This document shows, in pieces, positions 25,187-39,300 of a DNA stretch of 64,000 nucleotides. The notes below the pieces were generated by a model. The model did not search any database and was not told the DNA's origin. It saw only the letters and a program-made list of their open reading frames with translations. Numbering within the stretch: the stretch's first letter is position 1; each line of letters starts with the position of its first letter. Both the position numbers and the translations under genes were made by a program. The stretch spans positions 20,348,213 through 20,412,212 of the forward strand of contig CM067089.1 of assembly GCA_034008185.1 (NCBI GenBank), given 5' to 3'. The DNA is from Gorsachius magnificus (lineage: Eukaryota > Chordata > Aves > Pelecaniformes > Ardeidae).

Positions 25187-28100
25187 ACTCCAGCTCCAGA
25201 TTTTCAGAGTCTATGGCTTTGGGGGTTTTGTTTTCAATAACCACAATGCCCTTGGAAGTGTTTATCCCACTTTACTGATACAAATTAATCACAGTGGTTT
25301 CACTTTGTTAAAGTCCAACACGTTTATACAGAATATTGGATGGGAATTGGATGTACTTTACCCATTCTTTTTCTTGCTCTGAATTTTCCTGGGCATTGCA
25401 TTTTGCTCCACCAGCACACATGCCACCTTCGAAAAGTAAACACTCAGCCATTTTCAGAGGCTGCTTAGGAACTTTCTAAGTTATCATCATACACTTCAAA
25501 GGTATTTTAAGGCACAGCTGAGTATATCAGAATGTGCAACGACGACAAAGCCAGGCTGCCTGGGATGTTTTGTTCATGCCGTATGAAAGCCTACATAGGA
25601 AAAATTCCAGCAGTGCTGCCTCAGTAAAGGAACTTTATCAACACAGAGCCCTCCAGTGACTGAGATGCTTGATAATCAGAGGAGCAGACAATATCACCCA
25701 GTGAGTACTGGAGCCTTTGTTTAGGATCACCCAGTCCTGAACTCACTGCTCAGAGCACCAAGCTCTCCCCCAAGGACATCTTTAATCAGCTTTGTGGGAT
25801 TCCTGCTTCCTCCCACCACCTCCCAGCGCCTTTCCAAATGTCTCCACTGTGACTGACAGTGCTTCAGAGAACATACAGCCTGTGGAGGAATCTCCTCCAG
25901 TAGCTCACTCGGATAGATGCGAGCAATGAGACAAATGCAATGCAAAGAGGTTTTTCCGCAGGTTACTGACTGTGCTGAAACCCACACGCTCTGTGAAGAG
26001 GGTCCCTTCTCTGCCGGAGCAGACTCTTAACTCCAGCCTGTGCAGAGAGGAGCTGTTAGCCAAAGCCAGCCAAGGAAAACAAGCAGCTACCTCCTTCCCC
26101 AGCCAAACCTAGCTTTCTCGTGGCGTTGAACCAAGTGGTGAAAGGCACCTGCTGATGCATATGAGCAGCTTTGCTGGGATTAATAGAAGTTTGTTCTGTG
26201 TTTGGCACAGGGGGTAGATAATAAATAAGGCCTGTTAGTCCCACTGAATGATGGAAATAAAGAGATATATTGAACAACTGCCTTCCTCACTCTGCCTCAT
26301 TCATCATCCTTTTCAGATGAGGTGAGGATCTGTTCTTGAAGTCAGGTGGAGACAGGACAGGGAGGACTGCATACTGTGGGACCATGATACTAAAGTCTAT
26401 ACTGTCATCGAAATATCCAACAGGGTGAATTAGCCTATCTGAAATTTCACATGTTAGCACAAAATAGCACTTCTAAAAATCTCGTCTTAGTGCAGTACAA
26501 TCCTTTTAATGTTATTTTGGTAATGTTTCCTAGGTGTGGGTTTTGGTTTTAAATAAGTAAAGAAAGAAAAATCCAGATTTGGTTCTCTAACTTTGTAACA
26601 ACATCTGTTCAGGCATCAGCAGCAGAGTCAGACTACTGAATTTTCCATACTGTAATAGATATTTTCTACTTGACACGAGAAATCCATCCATGCAATAGAG
26701 AAGGACACACCGTCAAAAAAATGATGGGTTATCCACATGGGAGTACACATATTTTTTAGACAACCAAGCCAAAAATATTGCAGGATATTTCCAAGAGGCA
26801 ATGTGGGCAAGAGATGGGGAGCCATAGGTTCTCTATAGCATGTTTCCCTACAGCAACAAGGCTCAAATGATCACACTGCCTGCATGTGTGCTCCTCAGTC
26901 CCCACGAAGGCACCTGAACTTACTGAATAATTTCAACCAAATTTCAGAGAGGGTTAAGATCTTTTCCAGTTGGTGAAGTTTTTGTAATTTTAGATGAAAT
27001 TTCCCACCTTCCAACCCTCTGAAAGATACCAAGAGTAGAAAATAATCCCTTTCAGGCAAAAAAGCAAGTCAGATCAGATGGTCTCAAGTTGCTACTCAAA
27101 TGTGACCTGCTTCTATTGATAATAAAACAAGATCAAGCTACAAAACGATACAGAGCCTCTGTCTCTGTTGTTGTTTGCAGCCTTGCTTTTGGAGGAACAT
27201 AGGCCTAATTCTCGGTCTTCTCAGTTCCTTTGATTTGTTAAAATTTTGCTCCCTGTGTTCCCACACTGATCCTTCCCAGTGACTCACAGATGACGATGTC
27301 TCAGGCAGGATCCTGACCTCTTTCCTATTCCCTTAGCTAATTGAAACATTTCCCAGTCATGAACACATCTTCCTACTTCCAGACTCTCCCAGCTAACTGA
27401 CAGGCCAGCTGATGATTTTATAAGAAGCTTGGAAGGGTCCTTATTATTAATCTTTTTAACCTAAATAAACTATTTCATACTAGACAATTTGTCTCCAACT
27501 TTTTAAAATATTTTATACAACAGGCAAAAGATCAAGCTATAGTTGTCTAAGACAAGACAAGTCAGATTACAATTTTCTGTAAAACTGTTCCTCTGAGCTG
27601 TGGTCTACAAATACATATGAGGCTGTGGACTACGTTTAAAGGTCAGCAAAGGTAATCTTAAGGACATACCTATAGGCCTAAATGTACTAGCTGGAGATTG
27701 ATACCTCTCCTGGAATATTTTTAGCTGAAACCAGAAAGGAATTGAAATCCTGGGGTCTAAAGCAGAAGAAGATGGGAAAAAGTGCTGGTATTGCTGCTGC
27801 TCTCTGTATGCGACCTGGCATCCCAGCCTGTATGAAATGACAGTAAGAGACACAAGGAAAATGCTAGTGAGCCACTTGCTGCAATGGCCATGCAGCACAA
27901 GGTCCGGACAAGAAAGAAAGATCTTCAACGGCTCAAACCATGGCTAGCTCTAAACAGATCTCCCCCTGCCAAACGCACACACACAGAGGAAAGAATGACA
28001 AAACATATCAACTCTGACCCCAAGACCACCTCACCAAAAGCCCTGCTACACTGCCTGTAGGTGCCAAAGCTCTCCAGCTGCAGGGTGCCAGTACCAAAAA

Positions 28101-28961
28101 CCACATCAGAGAACAGGAACCATGAATGCTCTTATTGCCTGCACTTGAGCCTGAGCCGTGAGCTGTGTCATCAGGGAACAGCACCAGTAGGTTCCCCAGG
28201 ATCCCAGGCCATGCCTATGGCACAGTGGCAGGAGGCTGAAACTCAGCCTAGAATGAATTTGACTGTTTTCATGCAAACACCAGATATGCACCTTTCAAGC
28301 AGAAAGATGAACCACATGGTTTCCTACGAAAAGTTTTATTTTTCAACCCAAATTTATATCTACCTACCTGTGTTTCATCGTAGCACCTAATATGCTTGTT
28401 GCTGTGTGTTAATCCAAAATACATACGACTTCTCAAAGTGATGTGCAGACACTTTCCTTCGCCATGGAACAAATTGCCTTCTCTTGTAATATTGTTTTTG
28501 CCTGTTGTAGCGTAACACAGAATCAGTCTAGTTTAGAAATACAAAAAATCTTCACTGGGAAGCAAGGAATAATGACGCATAGGTGCAGACCACCTGAATG
28601 AATAAACTGAGTACACCTCGTATGGAAGAAATTAAGCTCTGTAAAAGTTATAATTTCCATAAGGGACACTACAAAACTTTACAAACTAAGAACAGAGCAA
28701 GATCTGGGATGGGACATCTGCAAATGAACAGACTGCTCAGATGAGCCATGGACTGCTTCAGCGTTTTCTTTCTTGATATTGCATGAGAGACTTGAGTACC
28801 CATGTCCCAAGGCTTTTTTCTGTGCCTCCTTGCACGTCTCTGAGTTGGCAATAGCACTAAGCTATAGCGTCTCTCAAGTAAAATAAAGAATACATGTTTT
28901 TAAAATGCACCAGTGTCTCTGTAACATAACACGTTCCTCACATTGAAAAGTAAACAGAGAT

Positions 28962-28975
28962 GGGGGGGGGGGGGG
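28962..28975 (+). repeat. Poly(G) run of 14
   Basis: An uninterrupted run of 14 G, followed by TGAAGG. Runs like this are unstable and prone to length errors in sequencing. Confidence 0.9.
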
Positions 28976-29533
28976 TGAAGGAGCAAGGCTGAAATGTTGA
29001 ATGGTTTCTCATAGTATTCCTTAATGTTGAGGGAGGAAGGTGCTAAATAACTAGTGCAGGCGTGTTTCCCTTTGTTAACACACCCGACATCTGTGATTCT
29101 GCTGCTTGCTGAGATGTGGAATCCCTCCCAGTTGTCCCAGCAGCTCAGGATCCTGACAGAGGAGGAGATGGAGAAAATAGCAAAGGAAGAGCAGCTGTGA
29201 GTTTTCAAACATAGTTTCCATCTGTTCTGGATGCCCATAGCAAAAGAACCTTGGTTTTTGGCAGTAACCAGCCTGAACATGTTTTCTTCAATTTGTTCTG
29301 TGAGGTGACGTGACACGTCAATGGAAGGCAGTGTGTCCACGCACACCAGCCTGCCCTGAGGTTGCCCCATCTCCACCGATACCCATCAAAGCCAAGTGCA
29401 TAAAAACTTTCTATCTTTTTCTAAGAATCTTTTTCAATCGGACTCCAAGACTTACTTCACCACACTCTGAAAGCAGATTTTGAGCCCGAGGACTGGATTT
29501 GTGTGATAATGAGACTGGTTAATGAAACAAAGG

Positions 29534-29640
29534 AAAGGGCCCCTTGGATCAGACCAATGAACCATTTCGCCCCGTGTCTGCCTGGAGTGGGCAAATAGAG
29601 GACACTAGCAGCCGTTATACATAGGTCAGTCAGTAACAGA
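29534..29640 (+). repeat. Probable ancient amniote CR1-like fragment
   Basis: The segment GGATCAGACCAATGAACCAT followed by a GCCC-GTGTCTG-CCTGGAGTGG series resembles an old CR1-family consensus common in turtles, crocodilians and birds (ATCAGACCAATGGTCCATCT, then CAGTATCCTGTCTC, as I recall it). Many substitutions are present. The match is by memory only. Confidence 0.45.
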
Positions 29641-31447
29641 ACATCCTGGTCAGCCTGGAGGTTTCTTTTTGACTTCTCACTTTGGGACTGACGTGCATCC
29701 CATTGCATTGGAGTTTCCTCTTTCTTTTCAAATAGGTTGGATCGCCATTATTTAAAGAGCATTTTTATTTTCTGTTTGATTTGTCCTGAAGTTCTTAATT
29801 TTGCATTTGCTTTCTCTCCCCTCGCTCATTTCTATGAGATTCTTTAATTCCTGCTGTCTATGGCTTGGTTGTGGTTCCTTATATTGTTGCCATGCTGAAA
29901 GTAATCCGAAATTTCTCCTCTCTATCTAATGCCTCAATTTGTTACTTTTGCTTTAAGGAGCTACTCTTACAAAATCATGCGGCTAGTCCTGGTTCAGGCA
30001 ACTAACCCCAATGAGAAAAGAGGCACTGCTATGTGGGTAAAGGCTTTGGAGAATGTGCTCCTAAATGCTGAAATCCCTTTTTTAGTTAAGCAGTGTAAAT
30101 CAGGCCATCTCCACAAATACAAACCATGTTACACCAGTTAAAAAAAAAAAAAAGAGAACAAGCACTTGCATACCTAGTCCCTCAGAATCTTTTAAGAAAA
30201 TCCCCTTTCTGAAGTCACTACAACTATCCTGGCACCCCACACGATCATAAGCTGCGGCGCTGGTCTTTGCTTTGTCCTGTTTAGTGCGGTTTGATTCTAC
30301 TTTTTTGCACATGGGGCGAATTCCACAGAGAATCAAAGTTTGCCAGAAGGACAGATTTCTTTTGAACCTCAAATGGAAGAGAAGGAGCAGCATTTTAGTG
30401 TGCTTCTATTTACAGCCACCATAACAGTTCATATGTGTAGCAATAAAAATAACCATAAACCTACCTAATCATTAAAGTAAAGCAAACAACTCCTCTCTGT
30501 ATCATCATACACAGGTACTGGAGTTGCTAATAAACCAGGAAGAGCACTGAGGCACTGGAGGAGCATCTTTCCTATCTCCACAGTTTCTTAAACAACTTTA
30601 GAGGCATATTTTTATTAAGTATATGCAAGGCAGATGATCTTAAACCTCGAAAAGAGTCTGTATAATAATTGTGTGCTCTTCTAATGCTCTCCAAAGACCT
30701 ATTCAGAGTCCATTCTGAAAGACAATAATATAGCAAGAACTTCTGCAAACTTCCTCCTAATGAACACATGCCAATTTGAGACCAAGAATTCTGGCCTCAG
30801 AGGACAAAATAACCACTGCTCTTAGTCTCTGGGTGTTTTGCTACTTTATTTCAGAGTGATTCAAAATCTAATTAAATTTCTAAACTCTAATGAAATTACA
30901 GAAGAAAAACCATTTAGGATTATATTATATACAATTACTCACGGCTGAAAATTACAGTTAGCCTCTTTCACCAGGATAGGGTCTCCTGAGAAATCCTTGT
31001 TATTCATATAACGTATAAATCTGACATTACTCCCACTATTTACAGGTCAAAGGTAAAAGCAGAATTAATTAAACATATATATCCTGCCCAGTGGCCGGAT
31101 GGTGAAGAGTGGATAATAGAGGGAAGGCTGATAATGATGACTACGCTTGAAACCACATTTCCCAGTTTGGTCAAGAATCAGAATAAACCCACTACAAAGC
31201 AGGATTTTATTAAGCCTGGCTTATTCTGATTAGTGCTTTTCCTCACTGGAGGTATGCTGTGAAAGGGAATAGTAAAGCATATGTAGCCAGCAGCGTGCAG
31301 TCAGCTAGCTGAGCTGTCTGAAGCATTTTGTGGAAAAGTAGCAGTGGAATAAACCAAGCAGCTTTAGAGAGTTCAGCCAAATACTCATATTTTAGTTGCT
31401 GCTCTGAAATATGAGAGCCCCTTGAGACCACTAACTTGGCCCAGGAG

Positions 31448-31508
31448 AAAAAAAAAACCAACAACAAAACAAAACAAAAAGAAGAGGAAAACAAAGAAAA
31501 AAAAAAAA
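31448..31508 (+). repeat. A-rich low-complexity tract
   Basis: A-runs interspersed with AAAAC and AAG units over about 60 bases, ending in a run of about 12 A. No source gene body was recognised next to it. Confidence 0.8.
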
Positions 31509-33179
31509 GCGAGTTGACATTAATGTTATTCCTTCCATAAGAGGTTCTCAGGGACACTGGAGCATGGGATCATTTGCAGATGAACCACATGAGGTAGAAA
31601 AACATCGGGGGTTTCTTACGAGGCTCCTGATCTTTTCTGTCCAGCTGGTGCACAGATTTTTCTTTGCTTGGTTTTGGTATTTTCAACTCTGATCCCAGAG
31701 AGAACCAGGAACAGGGAAAGAGCAAAAATGAATTACACACACATGCATGTGTGCACACGCACACTCACAATAGGTCAAAGCATTAACAAATACTTTCTAC
31801 CTCATCTACCACACTCAGTCAGTTCTACCTATGCTTCATACAGCAAAATAAGCCAGGAATTAAGGCCACCTCAGAGGGTACATCGGTCATCTTCATTTAT
31901 ATTTTTAATGGATCAAGAGACTTATTTGTTGGCAAACACTGTGTTTTGCTTACCCCTCCACAAACACCTGGAAGTCATAAACATGATCTTTCACTCACAG
32001 CTTGTCAGAGCAACTAAACATTTGCAAACATCTTGCTCATTTGAAGTCATTTTTCCACCAAGGTGGCCATACACATTCAGTCACCAGCATTCCTTATGGA
32101 CTACAGTGGTCCCACTGGAAACAGACTTCTGGAACGGGGGCTTTACAACTGTAATTTACTCAGCAAGACGGATGTTTCATCCAGTCTTAAGATGTGAGAT
32201 TTTGCTGAGAACAGATAGCTCAGACATTTCCTCACCAACAGGAGGAAAAAGAAATATTCAGGAGTTTTTTTCTTAAAACTTCTCACTCAGGATGTGTTTC
32301 AGATTATTTTGACTGGAGTATATAAGCGTCTACGTGAGATGAAGATACCAGACAGCAAAAGACTAATCTAAAGCAGAAAGGTACCTCAAGAGGCAAGAGG
32401 TAAAAACAATACAGAGACACTCCAGAGACCTCTGCTGCAAAAACAAGAGGCCCATGTTCTTGTGCCTTCCACCTTTGAACAATGGACCTGAAATTAGTTG
32501 GGAGAAATGGGTTCACTTACCAAAAAGCATTAATATTTACTTGTATATTTGGCTGTCATTCACTTTTGGAACTGTTTGAAAAGATTAATTTTCCCGAAGA
32601 ACAGAAAAATATGTTTTTTCACTGTTGTTCAAAGAATAAGCTTGATTCCTACCAGATGCATCATCTGCTAGTAAGTTCCTGCTTTTTAGTTCCTACTATG
32701 TCAAGACATTTTTCTTAGGTAGAAGTTCTTCTCCAAGAATTGGCTTGCAATGGTTATGCAGCCATGGTGGGTTTCTTCCACTCTGCTCCTGAAAAAGCTG
32801 ATTACGAAAAGGAAATGTTCAGCCAAGTACTCCACTCCTCAAAATGTTACGATGGCATCTTGAGTTAAAAAAAAGCTGGCAACATTGAGAGAGATTGTCT
32901 TAGAACGTCCTCCTTCTAAGACAAAAATCCCACTTGCATCTCCATGGATTTAGAAGACTTCAGCAGAGATCAGTTCACTGCAGTAGGAATTTTTTGATTT
33001 TGTAAAAATAAATGTTAGTATTTAAAGGTCCCTTCGAGAGCAAAGCAGCTGAACTAGGCTGTGACTGTTGGCTGTCCACCTTTTCCACAGAACATTTTCA
33101 AGTGGGGAGTTTATTTATGTGTTAAACCCAAAAAAGGGAACTTACATTTGCAAATGTAACTACTCAGGATGTGACTGTA

Positions 33180-33295
33180 GTTTCCCCAATAGTCACATGA
33201 CCTGCTTTAGCTTTTTTTAATTTTTTTTAAAGGCACTGCAGAAGAGCTAAAGTCAGAAACTTTGGGTTAAACCACTCTGTCGTCAAAACTTCACA
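33180..33295 (+). promoter_or_regulatory. Candidate proximal promoter / 5' UTR of TMEM273
   Basis: The 116 bases before the start codon contain a CCAAT box (33186-33190), an M-box/E-box TCACATGA (33193-33200) and a T-rich stretch ending TTTAAAGG (about 33212-33232) that could act as a weak TATA-like element. No CpG island is apparent. The transcription start is not determined from sequence, and an upstream non-coding exon is possible. Confidence 0.35.
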
Positions 33296-33350
33296 ATGAC
33301 CTTACTAACAAGCTGGATATCAGTCCTAATGGCATTTCTTCTTCTTTTAA
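33296..33350 (+). CDS. TMEM273: TMEM273 coding exon 1 (signal peptide)
   Basis: The exon codes for 18 residues plus one base, starting MTLLTSWISV and running into a leucine-rich hydrophobic core. The donor is GTAAGT at 33351, a near-consensus site. The ATG was chosen because it opens a classical signal peptide and its phase matches exon 2. The frame upstream of this ATG shows no better start. Intron 1 is 4749 bp. Confidence 0.8.
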
Positions 33351-36300
33351 GTAAGTGATCTATCATTTCTTTTCCATCCTTTTTGAGGGTGGGGCTATTT
33401 ATTTCCCAGTCTAATTGTATGTATGTTGTTTAAAACTTTGTTTAGGATTCTGTTCCTTGAAGAAAGAACGTTTGTTGAGACAGTGGGGTATTTTGCTGAG
33501 TTTTCCATCTAACATGTCCTAGCGCTAAGGGGTCAGCTATGCGCAATCCAGAAGGCGCCATGAAGTTAAATACCTGCATCTTTGCCGATGAGATGGCAGA
33601 GCTGCTGAGCATCCTCTCTGGCACTGTGTAGAAAACAGCACTGCAGCAGAGTAAGGAAAAAGTTGATGTGTGTACATGCTATCTGCAAGCCACTTTTGGT
33701 CTCTGTGACTCTCACTTACAGGACTTCAGTGCTTCTGACTCAGGCTGTTTCTAACACTTCCCGCCAGCCCAAAGCAGGGCTTTCTCATCCTCACAACTTG
33801 CCTCTTCACAGTTACTCACCTCCACTTTGTGCAGGGAAAAAGTGGGGCTCATGGAGAGGAAGCGTCAGCAGGGGTCACAGTAACTTTGGGATTAATGTGG
33901 ACTAATGGGGAGGATGGAGCTGGCAGCAGCTACAAAGACAAATTTACATGGGTTACTGTGGTCTCTGAGACCTTAGGTAAGGGGGCAGGCACCCTCTGGT
34001 GGCAAAAGCCATTTCTTTACCTAATGGACACCTCCCACACCACATTAAATGCATTAATACATTTCCACGGAAAGATGCAGGCAATGGCAAATCCATAGGC
34101 CTTGGATGGAGGAGTGCCTGGCAAGGATTAGAACTCAACAAATTCCTGTCTTCATGTAGGAGTGGATCCTGTCCTCACCTATTACTAAATAGAAGGAATT
34201 GTCCTCTAACTTGAGGACCGAGGAAAGACCCTGTTTGCCTGGATGTCAACAGTGCCTAACTTAAGAAATTTGCACGTAGCTGGGAATTTTGCTATGCTAA
34301 ATACCAGCCAAAATACTTTTTTTTTTTTAATAGTGGTTTTCAGGAATGGTTTCCAGCAGGACCATTGCCTGTAACCTCTTTATTGTCATGGGCATTCCTT
34401 ATTTGACTCTGGAATTGCTCAAACACCCACTGTGAGCCATCTGTTTTCTCCTACCTCTGGGTTTCCCAGATGCTTGCTTCCTTTCGCTTTTGCTGGCTCA
34501 AAGATAAATAGCACTGAACCCTGGCTGCTGCAATGCCACAGCCACTATCTGCTGCAAGGAGGAGAAACCTGAGATGGGGGAGGAAGGGAGAAGAAAGTCA
34601 CATGGAAGCTGGAGGCAACAAGCAAAGGGAGTGAGGCAAGTGCTGTGCCCTGAGAAAGACAAGGCACGTGTTGCTGTTTATCACTGCAGGTTATGGCTGG
34701 GAGTTGTTCACAATATTTCATAAGGTGGGGAAAGTGAGCTGTTCCTACTCCCTGATCATATGCCCAAATTGTACTCTGCACCACTTTCCTCACTGCGCTG
34801 ACCTAGGGGCAAGGCACCGCGCGAGCACAATTACGTAGCACAGGGAGAACAGGACGTCCCTTGGTGGTGCAGCTCGGACACTCTTTTCTGCATAGCCCAG
34901 CTGTGTGCACAGCAGGTCTGAGGAGGGCTAAGCCTGCCCAGGGGTACACAGAGATCACAGACCAGGGGCTCCCAGCCCACTTGCAGCCCAGTGTATTTAT
35001 TTGCGGGTCCATCACCTGCTTAGCAGCTCTACCTGAGGGGCAAAAGCTTCCTCAGCTGCATGCCTGGCTCCAGCGTACCAGGCCAAGCCCAGCTCTTCAG
35101 GCAGGCTGCCACAGCAGATTCACACTTAGCCTTTCTCCATTCCCTCCCACCTCTAATGCAAGACCTGTCAAGTCTGCAGCCTCATCTCCAGACTCCCTAC
35201 CAGTGACACATGCACAAAAACATTCCCCCAACAGCTAGAGACCATGCCTCTCACCAGCCTCCTGGTGCTGCCAGAGCCCCGGGGGGCACATCTCTGTTAC
35301 AGGGCCAACTGCACCCTACGCCTGAGCCAGGCACAGGAGAGGTGAGAAAGCACCTCTTGGTTGCTTTGAGACACTTTGAAAAATGATCCACAAGCCACTC
35401 AGGTACAGATATCAAATTCATCTGCAAGGCTCTTCCACCCAGAGGCAAATATTCTCCAAGTTCAGAGGGTTTGTTCAAGGCATGGGAGTTAGTCTAAATC
35501 CGGTATACAGAGATAAAGGGTCAGAAAACTAGCACTGGGACTGGGACACTGCAGAACCTGAGGCATCATTTCTAACCCCTCTGTGCTGGGAGGTTTTGCA
35601 TACATCCCCAAAAGATCTAAACTGAAGATGGGCTCTAGGTCAAACAGGGACACACATGTATTTGACTTGGTCAATCCCCTTCTTCCCCCATAAGGAGAAA
35701 CCAAAACAAACAGAAGCTGGCTACCTAACGCAGTCCTCAAAAGCAAATGGTATTTAAGCAGCATCCAGTAAATGATATTAAACCTTAATTAAAACCATAT
35801 TGAAAGTATGAATTGAAAACGTTCTCTCTGGTCCTGTGGGTTTTCAGAGATTTCCCTCCCTCCTTTTTTAAAAAGAAACTAATAATTTAATCTCAATATA
35901 TTAAACTGACCTACATAAAATATTCCATGTAAAATATTATTTCTGCCATAAAACACATAATCTGTCACTGGTTTAATTCCATTAGAAAGCATACATTAAG
36001 GTCTATGTATTATGATCATTAGGATAATAAAAGTAATACAATATCACTTTTATTATGTTAGAATTTAAAACATTCTTCATATGAGCACAAAGAATAATTA
36101 AGGAGATGGAAGAAAGGTTTTTTTAATTTATAATGAAATAAATTCACAGGCGAGAGCAAAGAAACTGGTTTTTAATCTGGAAAATCAGGAGCTATGCTTT
36201 TTACACCCACTGTGTAGTCTTAGACTTTTTTTTTTTTTTTAATTTCCTCTTCTTCGTAACTTTGATTTTGGTCATTTAGAATAGCCAGCTTTTGTGATCA

Positions 36301-39300
36301 TATCTGCAATTGGATTCCCCACCCGTCTCAACTCCCTTCTGAGTGTCACGGGGTTTTTGGAGAGAAAACATTTCTGCTTGTATAAAATAAGTTTCCAGAC
36401 ATTTTAATTATGAAGAACAGTTTGGCAGAAAAGGACTTTCAGCTCAGAATTATAGCTCCCAAAATACATTTGCTTTAAAACTCAAGATTTTTTTTTTTAA
36501 GCTCGTCTCCAGATTTTTGAAGCTTGGTATGTAATTTATGAAAATTTGGGATTAGAAATGTGATTAAGACCAGGAAATAAAAACAAATCTGTTGTGAGCC
36601 ACCCGATATACCAGATTTTTCTGACATAACTGCGGAAGCCCTAGAGCCCACACCCAGCTCAAGAGAGAGTTTCAGTGGTCTGAAAAGCAGACTCAAGATG
36701 GATTTCTCTAAAGTTACTAAAATGGCTGGTTTTGGCGTGGGAGGACTATGCTTCAAGTTTTAAAGCAATCATATTTCTAGCATTCATTTTACTGGACAAG
36801 AAATGAAAGCGCAGCCCATGAAACCTCAAGAAGACAGAATTATTTCTCCACAAGAAGTGAAGTAGAGAGAGGAGAGGCAAGCTGGGACTTACAACATTGG
36901 ACACCTCAGCAGTAGGAAAACTGGATACTTTTAAGATCTTAAAATTCCACTGGAGTTTCAGTCAGATGATACTCCCTCACAGTCCCCCACTACAGCAGGG
37001 AATGCCTATGAAAGGACGATGTTGCATGCAAAACAGCAATATCTTCCCACCAGGCCCCATATGTACCATCACCCAGGCAGTGGATTGCCAAAGAGCAAGA
37101 GCTGTAGGAGAAGACATCATGTTCTGCCTGAAGCCTGTACAGGAGACAGAAATTTCATAGCATGCTGTTTAAAATGCAGGAGTCATATCTGCCTTTAAAG
37201 CCTTCTCATGCTCCATGCACCTCATGCAGCTACACGTCAGTTATATCATTTGGAGCTACTTTGAAAAGACTTTGGTGGAAATACCCTTGCGTGCCCATCA
37301 CTGAAAAAAACCATTTGAGTGTACATTTTTAGCTATTTCCTATAATAAGCAAGCAACATTAAAACTAAACATGCCTTCTCTCCTTTTTCTTGACCTTTTT
37401 TATTTTGTTTGGAAAATTTTGAATCTGTTTCCTTCAAAACTGGTGTGGGAATGAGTTGTTTTCTTCAAAGGCACTCCATTCTGAGGGCCTGTACACTCCG
37501 AGCATCAGGCAGCACAGCTCAGTGGCTTTGTGCAAAAGGGAAGGGCCGGGAGGGTGTCCTTCTGATGAAGAGGGAACTTGGCGTGGAAGTCTCTGAAAAG
37601 GTTGCTTCCATTCCATAACATTTTTTTGCAAGAGGAAAAGACTCTCTTATAAATCACATTTTGAAGACTGGAACTACTGGTAGGATTGGGACTCATGTTT
37701 TCGGCAGAGGGGTGCTGGGGTGTGCCATATCCTCTCCTGTTATCATGCCTGATTAGCTTTACTGCATCAATAATCTTTTTCTTGATTTATAGCAACTTCT
37801 GCATACGACTCTCAGGTTTGCAGTGCGGAAACTCTAGAGTGGAAACAGTGCTAAGACAACATGAAATTTTAAAATTATGTTTTCTATTCTGTCCAAAAAC
37901 TGGCATGTGATGGCCACATCCCCAGGATGTCCTCATTAACTTGACTGATAACACGGCACTATATTCCAGAAAGCTTCAGGTCCTTTCTTAAGCTTTACTG
38001 AGATCAACTATTCCCTTGGAAATAGCCAGATATGGCATTCTTCTTGAATATAGATCATTCTCCTTGATGTCCTAACAGGCTGAAATATTTCCATTTCAGA
38101 CTTTTGGAGAGCAAAGGTCTATGCTTCTGGAAACTCAGAGGAGGAAATAGGTGAGTTCATGGTGAGATTTTCCGCTTCCAGACAGGAAGTTAGGGGCAAA
38201 GCAAATAAAACAAAAATGAATGTGCTTAGAAGACTTTATGTACCTTTTCTGTCTAGAAGATAATAATCTGGTTGTGTATACTTTGCCTAGCACAGAAGAG
38301 TCCTGCTGTGTGACTGGGGCCTTTGAATGACTTTTAAGTAAATATTAGTGAGCATAGGGAAGAGAGAGCCTGAAACACTCTCCTGAACACAGGCACCCTC
38401 CTGACGGACAGATGAAGGTGGACCCTTATATACAGTGATTAAAAAAAAAGAAAAACCAAACAACCCCCCCTCAATATGGTTCAGAGTTTACAGGTAAAAA
38501 TTCTCCTGCTTCCTCCCAGCAAAGACTTACAGAATCATAGAATCATAGGTTGGAAAGGACCGCAAGGATAATCTAGTCCAACCTTTCTAGGCAAGAGCAC
38601 AGTCTAGACAAGACGGCCCAAGCACCCTGTCCAGCTGAGTCTTAAAAGTGTCCAATGCAGCGGAGTCACCGACTTCCCTGGGGAGATTATTCCAATGGTT
38701 GACTCACTGTGAAAAATTTCCCTCTCATGTTATAGAAGCAGAATAGTTGGCCAGGGCTGGAGGCTGGGTACTGGGAGGTGGAGCTGAAGCTGTGCCTGTG
38801 CAGCTACGGGAAGCAGGAATGAGTCTGGCAGGACACAGAGTGGCAAGGGTGTGCAGACGGGGGATTTCACTTTGCAGGGAGGAGTAGAGCCCTAGCTCTA
38901 AAACTCAGCTGAGACTTGCACACACCAAAGGCTAAACTTGTTCATTATCATCAAACTGCCTTGAGCCCCTTAGCCACAGGTTCACATGGTTTCATGGCGT
39001 GCAGAGGGTTGAAAGAATACACTCCTCTCAGCTGCCTGGTCTGGCTCAGCATTATCAGCCCTGTCTGAAGACGAAATATGGTTATTTTTTTTTTTTATGG
39101 ATGCATTTGAACTTGGGAAACTTTGTGTCACATCTGAAACACAAAGACTGTATTTATTACTTAATTGTGTATACTCACTGCCTTGTTTTCAATTTTTGCA
39201 GATTTCACATATGTTATTATAGGAGTTACTCTGGGAGCGTTTCTAGCAATTGGTTTTGTAGCAGTAATAATCTGCATGATCAAAAACCAAATGATTGACA

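Larger units (their letters stand above)
25187..33179. other. Intergenic sequence between the CR1 and TMEM273
   Basis: Apart from the old CR1-like fragment at 29.5 kb and homopolymer tracts, nothing is recognised. It holds a chance-like open frame of 202 codons at 31668-32276, discussed among the findings. Distal regulatory sequence for TMEM273 could lie here but cannot be identified by eye. Confidence 0.55.

Noticed and set aside
28900..29376. Open frame of 158 codons on the minus strand
   Set aside because: It has no recognisable domain, its end crosses a 14-base homopolymer, and it has no supporting splice or start context. It is most likely chance.
1..33000. Expected exons of C10orf71 or DRGX to the left of TMEM273
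   Set aside because: No long C10orf71-type coding exon and no homeodomain sequence is present in any frame.
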